Part shown: positions 62,261 through 64,000 of the stretch, piece by piece
How the letters are laid out: every line of letters begins with the position of its first letter
Numbering within the stretch: position 1 is the first letter of the stretch
NCBI RefSeq assembly: GCF_019972295.1
Contig: NZ_BLJA01000001.1
Coordinates: 1,467,607-1,531,606 of the forward strand
Direction: 5' to 3'
Length of the DNA stretch: 64,000 bases
From: Geobacter sp. AOG2
GTDB lineage: Bacteria; Desulfobacterota; Desulfuromonadia; Geobacterales; Pseudopelobacteraceae
Notes under the pieces: model-generated
What the model was told of the DNA's origin: nothing
The model's database searches: none
Seen by the model: only the letters and a program-made list of their open reading frames with translations
Program-made: the position numbers and the translations under genes

Positions 62261-62466
62261 TCAAGCGGCAATGGAAAGTGGTGTGGGCAAATCGTCGGTG
62301 TAGATGAATTGGTGCATATGGCTGTTCGTCCTCCCGAAGGCATCCTGAATATAGCTATGGAAATCCCAAAAGTTGCGGAAGAGGGTGTCTGAATCCTTCT
62401 CCAAATCGGAGGCTCGATGTTCTTCAGGGTAATCTTCATCTGGTAAATTTGCCTGATAGGCGGCAT
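62261..62466 (-). pseudogene. Frameshifted fragment of a pRiA4b ORF-3-like (IS1096 TnpR-like) gene
   Basis: The first 26 codons from ATG 62466 encode QIYQMKITLKNIEPPIWRRI, the family's characteristic start. The frame then slips near a run of four T residues (about 62379). The +1 frame continues correctly as WDFHSYIQDAFGRTNSHMHQ, and ends early at 62261-62263. Adding one base restores the join. The protein is also truncated compared with full-length relatives. It marks decay at the edge of the mobile region. Confidence 0.75.
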
Positions 62467-62504
62467 TATCTATCCTGAGTTAACTATCAGTAATCCGGCC
62501 GCAT

Positions 62505-62729
62505 TTATTTCTTAACTTTGGCCGGTTTTCCCTGTTCTTCCATTAACTCAGCAAATTTTTTCCACGTGAGCCGATGCTTTTTGACGGAGTTTCCAGCCGG
62601 GAGCCATTCAATATTACCTTTGCTGATTAGCAGCGTCCCTAGCTTTGAACCATCTTGCTTTACTTCAATCTCTACATCTTTATGCAGCACCATTTTTTCG
62701 TTTAAGTTCAAAGATACTTGATGAGCCAT
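62505..62729 (-). CDS. Small conserved-looking cytoplasmic protein of unknown function
   Basis: 74 residues with an ideal ribosome binding site (CGGAGGA before the ATG). LNLNEKMVLHKDVEIEVKQD, SKLGTLLISKGNIEWLPAGN and RLTWKKFAELMEEQG suggest a small beta-rich fold with a basic C-terminus. No named family recognised. It lies 33 bases behind the IHF-alpha-like gene on the same strand, so the two may be co-transcribed; a nucleic-acid link is possible but unproven. Confidence 0.75.
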   Translation of the reverse strand: MAHQVSLNLNEKMVLHKDVEIEVKQDGSKLGTLLISKGNIEWLPAGNSVKKHRLTWKKFAELMEEQGKPAKVKK

Positions 62730-62762
62730 GATTTTCCTCCGATAGCTTTGATAGAGTAATGC

Positions 62763-63038
62763 TTATTTATTGATCGCTTGCTTTAAAACGGTGCTCGGTT
62801 TGAACGTCAATACACGTCTGGCCTCAATGGTGATTGTTTCGCCAGTTTGCGGGTTGCGGCCACGGCGATCCATCTTCTGTTTGACAATAAAGCTGCCAAA
62901 ACCTGAAATCTTCAGCGTCTCTCCCGATTCGAGGGTGTTTTTCATGATGGAGAATAAGGATTCCATCATCTCGACAGATTCTTTCTTTGAATACCCGGTT
63001 GCGGAATGAATCCGCTCTGCGATATCGGCTTTGGTCAT
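62763..63038 (-). CDS. Second IHF-alpha-like (HU/IHF family) protein
   Basis: 91 residues from ATG 63038 (GGGG seven bases upstream; an ATG six bases earlier is possible). MTKADIAERIHSATGYSKKES, KISGFGSFIVKQK, DRRGRNPQTGETITIEARRV and LTFKPSTVLKQAINK are nearly the same as the ihfA product at 55871. A second alpha subunit may form IHF with a different DNA preference or serve the nearby mobile element. Confidence 0.9.
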   Translation of the reverse strand: MTKADIAERIHSATGYSKKESVEMMESLFSIMKNTLESGETLKISGFGSFIVKQKMDRRGRNPQTGETITIEARRVLTFKPSTVLKQAINK

Positions 63039-63051
63039 GTACATCCCCGTT

Positions 63052-63283
63052 GCGTGTATTTCCAGCCTCGGCGCATATTACAAGGATAAATCACATATTT
63101 CCAGTACATTCAGGAGGTTGTTTGTTCAAATTCAAATGCAGTAAGGATTTTTTCGCGCGACGCAGTATGTCGTGTGCATGTGCGATAATGATATCCACCT
63201 GCGTACTCCGAATACGGGCACATGCTGGCGCCGTTGAGCAAGTCGCTGTTGGTGGATTGCGAGGATGATTTCGACCATTACCC
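63052..63283. other. Interval without a supported gene
   Basis: It should hold the promoter of the IHF-alpha-like gene on the minus strand and entry signals for the small ORF at 63284. All three minus-strand frames are open over parts of the region, but none has convincing start signals. Confidence 0.4.
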
Positions 63284-63451
63284 ATGGTCCCGGACAGGAT
63301 TGTTAAGATTGCCTTCCCGATTGCACAGAAGACCCCTCACGATGACGAGGTTCAGAAGCTTGAGGACGAAAACAAATCGCCTACTCTGAACGGCCAGACC
63401 GCCGTAACTATATCGGCCACGGCCATGCAGCCTGGAAAGGATTTATTATGA
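63284..63451 (+). CDS. Small protein coupled to the FtsZ-like gene (55 residues)
   Basis: ATG 63284 to TGA 63449-63451; the stop overlaps the next ATG as ATGA, a sign of coupled translation. The product begins MVPDRIVKIAFPIAQKTPHD, has an acidic middle and ends GQTAVTISATAMQPGKDLL. No signal peptide, no membrane span and no known family. The ribosome binding site is weak (GAGGA 18 bases upstream), so the start is uncertain. Confidence 0.5.
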   Translation: MVPDRIVKIAFPIAQKTPHDDEVQKLEDENKSPTLNGQTAVTISATAMQPGKDLL

Positions 63452-64000
63452 TAGAGCATTCAGAAATGCAACCCGGTATTTACGCCATCGGAATCGAGAA
63501 AACCAAGCCGCCATCAGCCGATCATATTGGAAGTGTTGTTTTCCGAGTCGAAGCCCTGTGTGGGGCTCCTGGCGGGGGAAACACTTCGGAGCACCTTTCA
63601 TTTGTCACTATCGATTCGTACGGAGATAGCGGCAAGTGCGACATTGCTCCGCTGCTCAGCACCCTTGGTGATGCTGATATCGTCTTTGTCTTGGCCGGAC
63701 TCGATGAAAACGATGACATTTTGCTGGGGCGAATCTGTGGTGCAATATTCGAGGACAGTATCCGAACGTTCTTGGTGCTGCGGGATGCCCCAGAGGCCAC
63801 TAAGGCGGGTGTTACTGGTAATGTTCCAAAGGCCTCTGTGGACGGGGTAATTGTCTTAGGTGCTTCATCCCTGGATACCTCCAGTACAACCCTATCGTGC
63901 GATAATCGTGATCCCCAAGCGCTGGGCTATCTACTCCCTCCGGTAATCCGCGCGATTGCTGACGTGATAATCCGCCCGTCATGTGTTGGGATTGACCTTG
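63448..64000 (+). CDS. Divergent FtsZ/tubulin-like protein, 5' part (runs off the window)
   Basis: 184 codons from ATG 63448 (GGAAAGGA seven bases upstream). The layout follows the FtsZ N-terminal domain: GIYAIGIEK as first strand, DADIVFVLAGLDENDD where FtsZ has its GGGTGTG loop, IRTFLVLRDAP as next strand, VDGVIVLGASSL matching VDSLITIPN, and LLPPVIRAIADVIIRPSCVGIDL-type text (VIRAIADVIIRP) matching the GIAELITRPG helix and strand. The glycine-rich GTP signature is replaced by acidic residues, so GTP binding is doubtful. Inference: a degenerate FtsZ-family protein of unknown function. Confidence 0.6.
   Translation, partial: MIEHSEMQPGIYAIGIEKTKPPSADHIGSVVFRVEALCGAPGGGNTSEHLSFVTIDSYGDSGKCDIAPLLSTLGDADIVFVLAGLDENDDILLGRICGAIFEDSIRTFLVLRDAPEATKAGVTGNVPKASVDGVIVLGASSLDTSSTTLSCDNRDPQALGYLLPPVIRAIADVIIRPSCVGIDL

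Noticed and set aside
63091-63285. Minus-strand frame of 64 codons beside the IHF-alpha-like gene
   Set aside because: Start lacks a binding site, and all three minus frames are open here, which is a composition effect.
56613-64000. A second copy of the tRNA-Pro 3' end as attR
   Set aside because: I looked for GTTCGAATCC- and CGCACCGACCA-like strings to the end of the window and saw none; the right end may lie beyond it or be too short to see.
1-64000. CRISPR arrays, complete insertion sequences and rRNA genes
   Set aside because: No regularly spaced repeats, transposase genes or rRNA signatures were seen.

Overview
The window reads as chromosomal DNA of a Geobacter-like member of the Desulfuromonadales/Geobacterales. 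The reasons are: two six-haem c7-type cytochromes, many PAS/Cache sensor proteins, citramalate synthase (cimA) next to a ComEA-like helix-hairpin-helix protein, and housekeeping blocks in the order usual for that group (pheA-tyrA-aroA-cmk-ispH-rpsA-ihfB and thrS-infC-rpmI-rplT-pheS-pheT-ihfA-merR). This placement rests on gene content and order only; no database search was run.

Layout. 1-7.5 kb: end of an outer-membrane barrel/FGE fusion gene, an NRDE protein, a hybrid histidine kinase, a cytochrome locus (six-haem protein, small exported protein, six-haem protein) and a YkgJ-type cysteine-cluster protein. 7.5-20.5 kb: dctA with a candidate sigma-54 promoter, a glycosyltransferase, a Ycf46-like AAA ATPase, a solute-sensing histidine kinase with an NtrC-type regulator, an MFS exporter, a VKOR-DsbA fusion, an MBL hydrolase, a methyltransferase and two paralogous 78-residue membrane proteins with their own candidate sigma-54 promoter. 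20.8-35.8 kb: an S10 peptidase, an FmdB zinc ribbon followed by a probable small selenoprotein, a Pal-like lipoprotein with a TPR protein, a NarL-type two-component pair, an MCP-CheW pair, a Cache-HAMP-PAS protein with no recognisable output domain, and an HD-domain protein. 35.9-56.6 kb: mostly dense housekeeping operons for aromatic amino acids, isoprenoids, translation, RNA processing and Phe/Thr tRNA charging, with tRNA-Leu(UAA), tRNA-Val(GAC) and tRNA-Pro(GGG).

56.6-62.3 kb is a probable integrative element. It starts with a P4-type tyrosine recombinase just behind tRNA-Pro. It carries a very AT-rich orphan gene, an AlpA-like regulator overlapped by a DUF3987-type protein, iteron-like repeats and a possible replication initiator. 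A frameshifted pRiA4b ORF-3-like remnant lies at its far side. No second attachment site was found, so the right boundary is open. 62.5-64 kb carries a small conserved-looking protein, a second IHF-alpha, a small coupled ORF and the start of a divergent FtsZ/tubulin-like protein that runs off the window.

Most notable points: (i) a 56-codon reading frame at 22809-22979 with an in-frame UGA and a hairpin that fits bacterial SECIS geometry; (ii) palindromic sites placed like enhancers upstream of two candidate sigma-54 promoters (dctA and the 78-residue pair), with the dctA motif recurring once more near 32.5 kb; (iii) infC apparently starting at AUA; (iv) the FtsZ-like gene with a lost GTP-signature loop; (v) several small genes under 60 codons with good ribosome binding sites or coupled starts.
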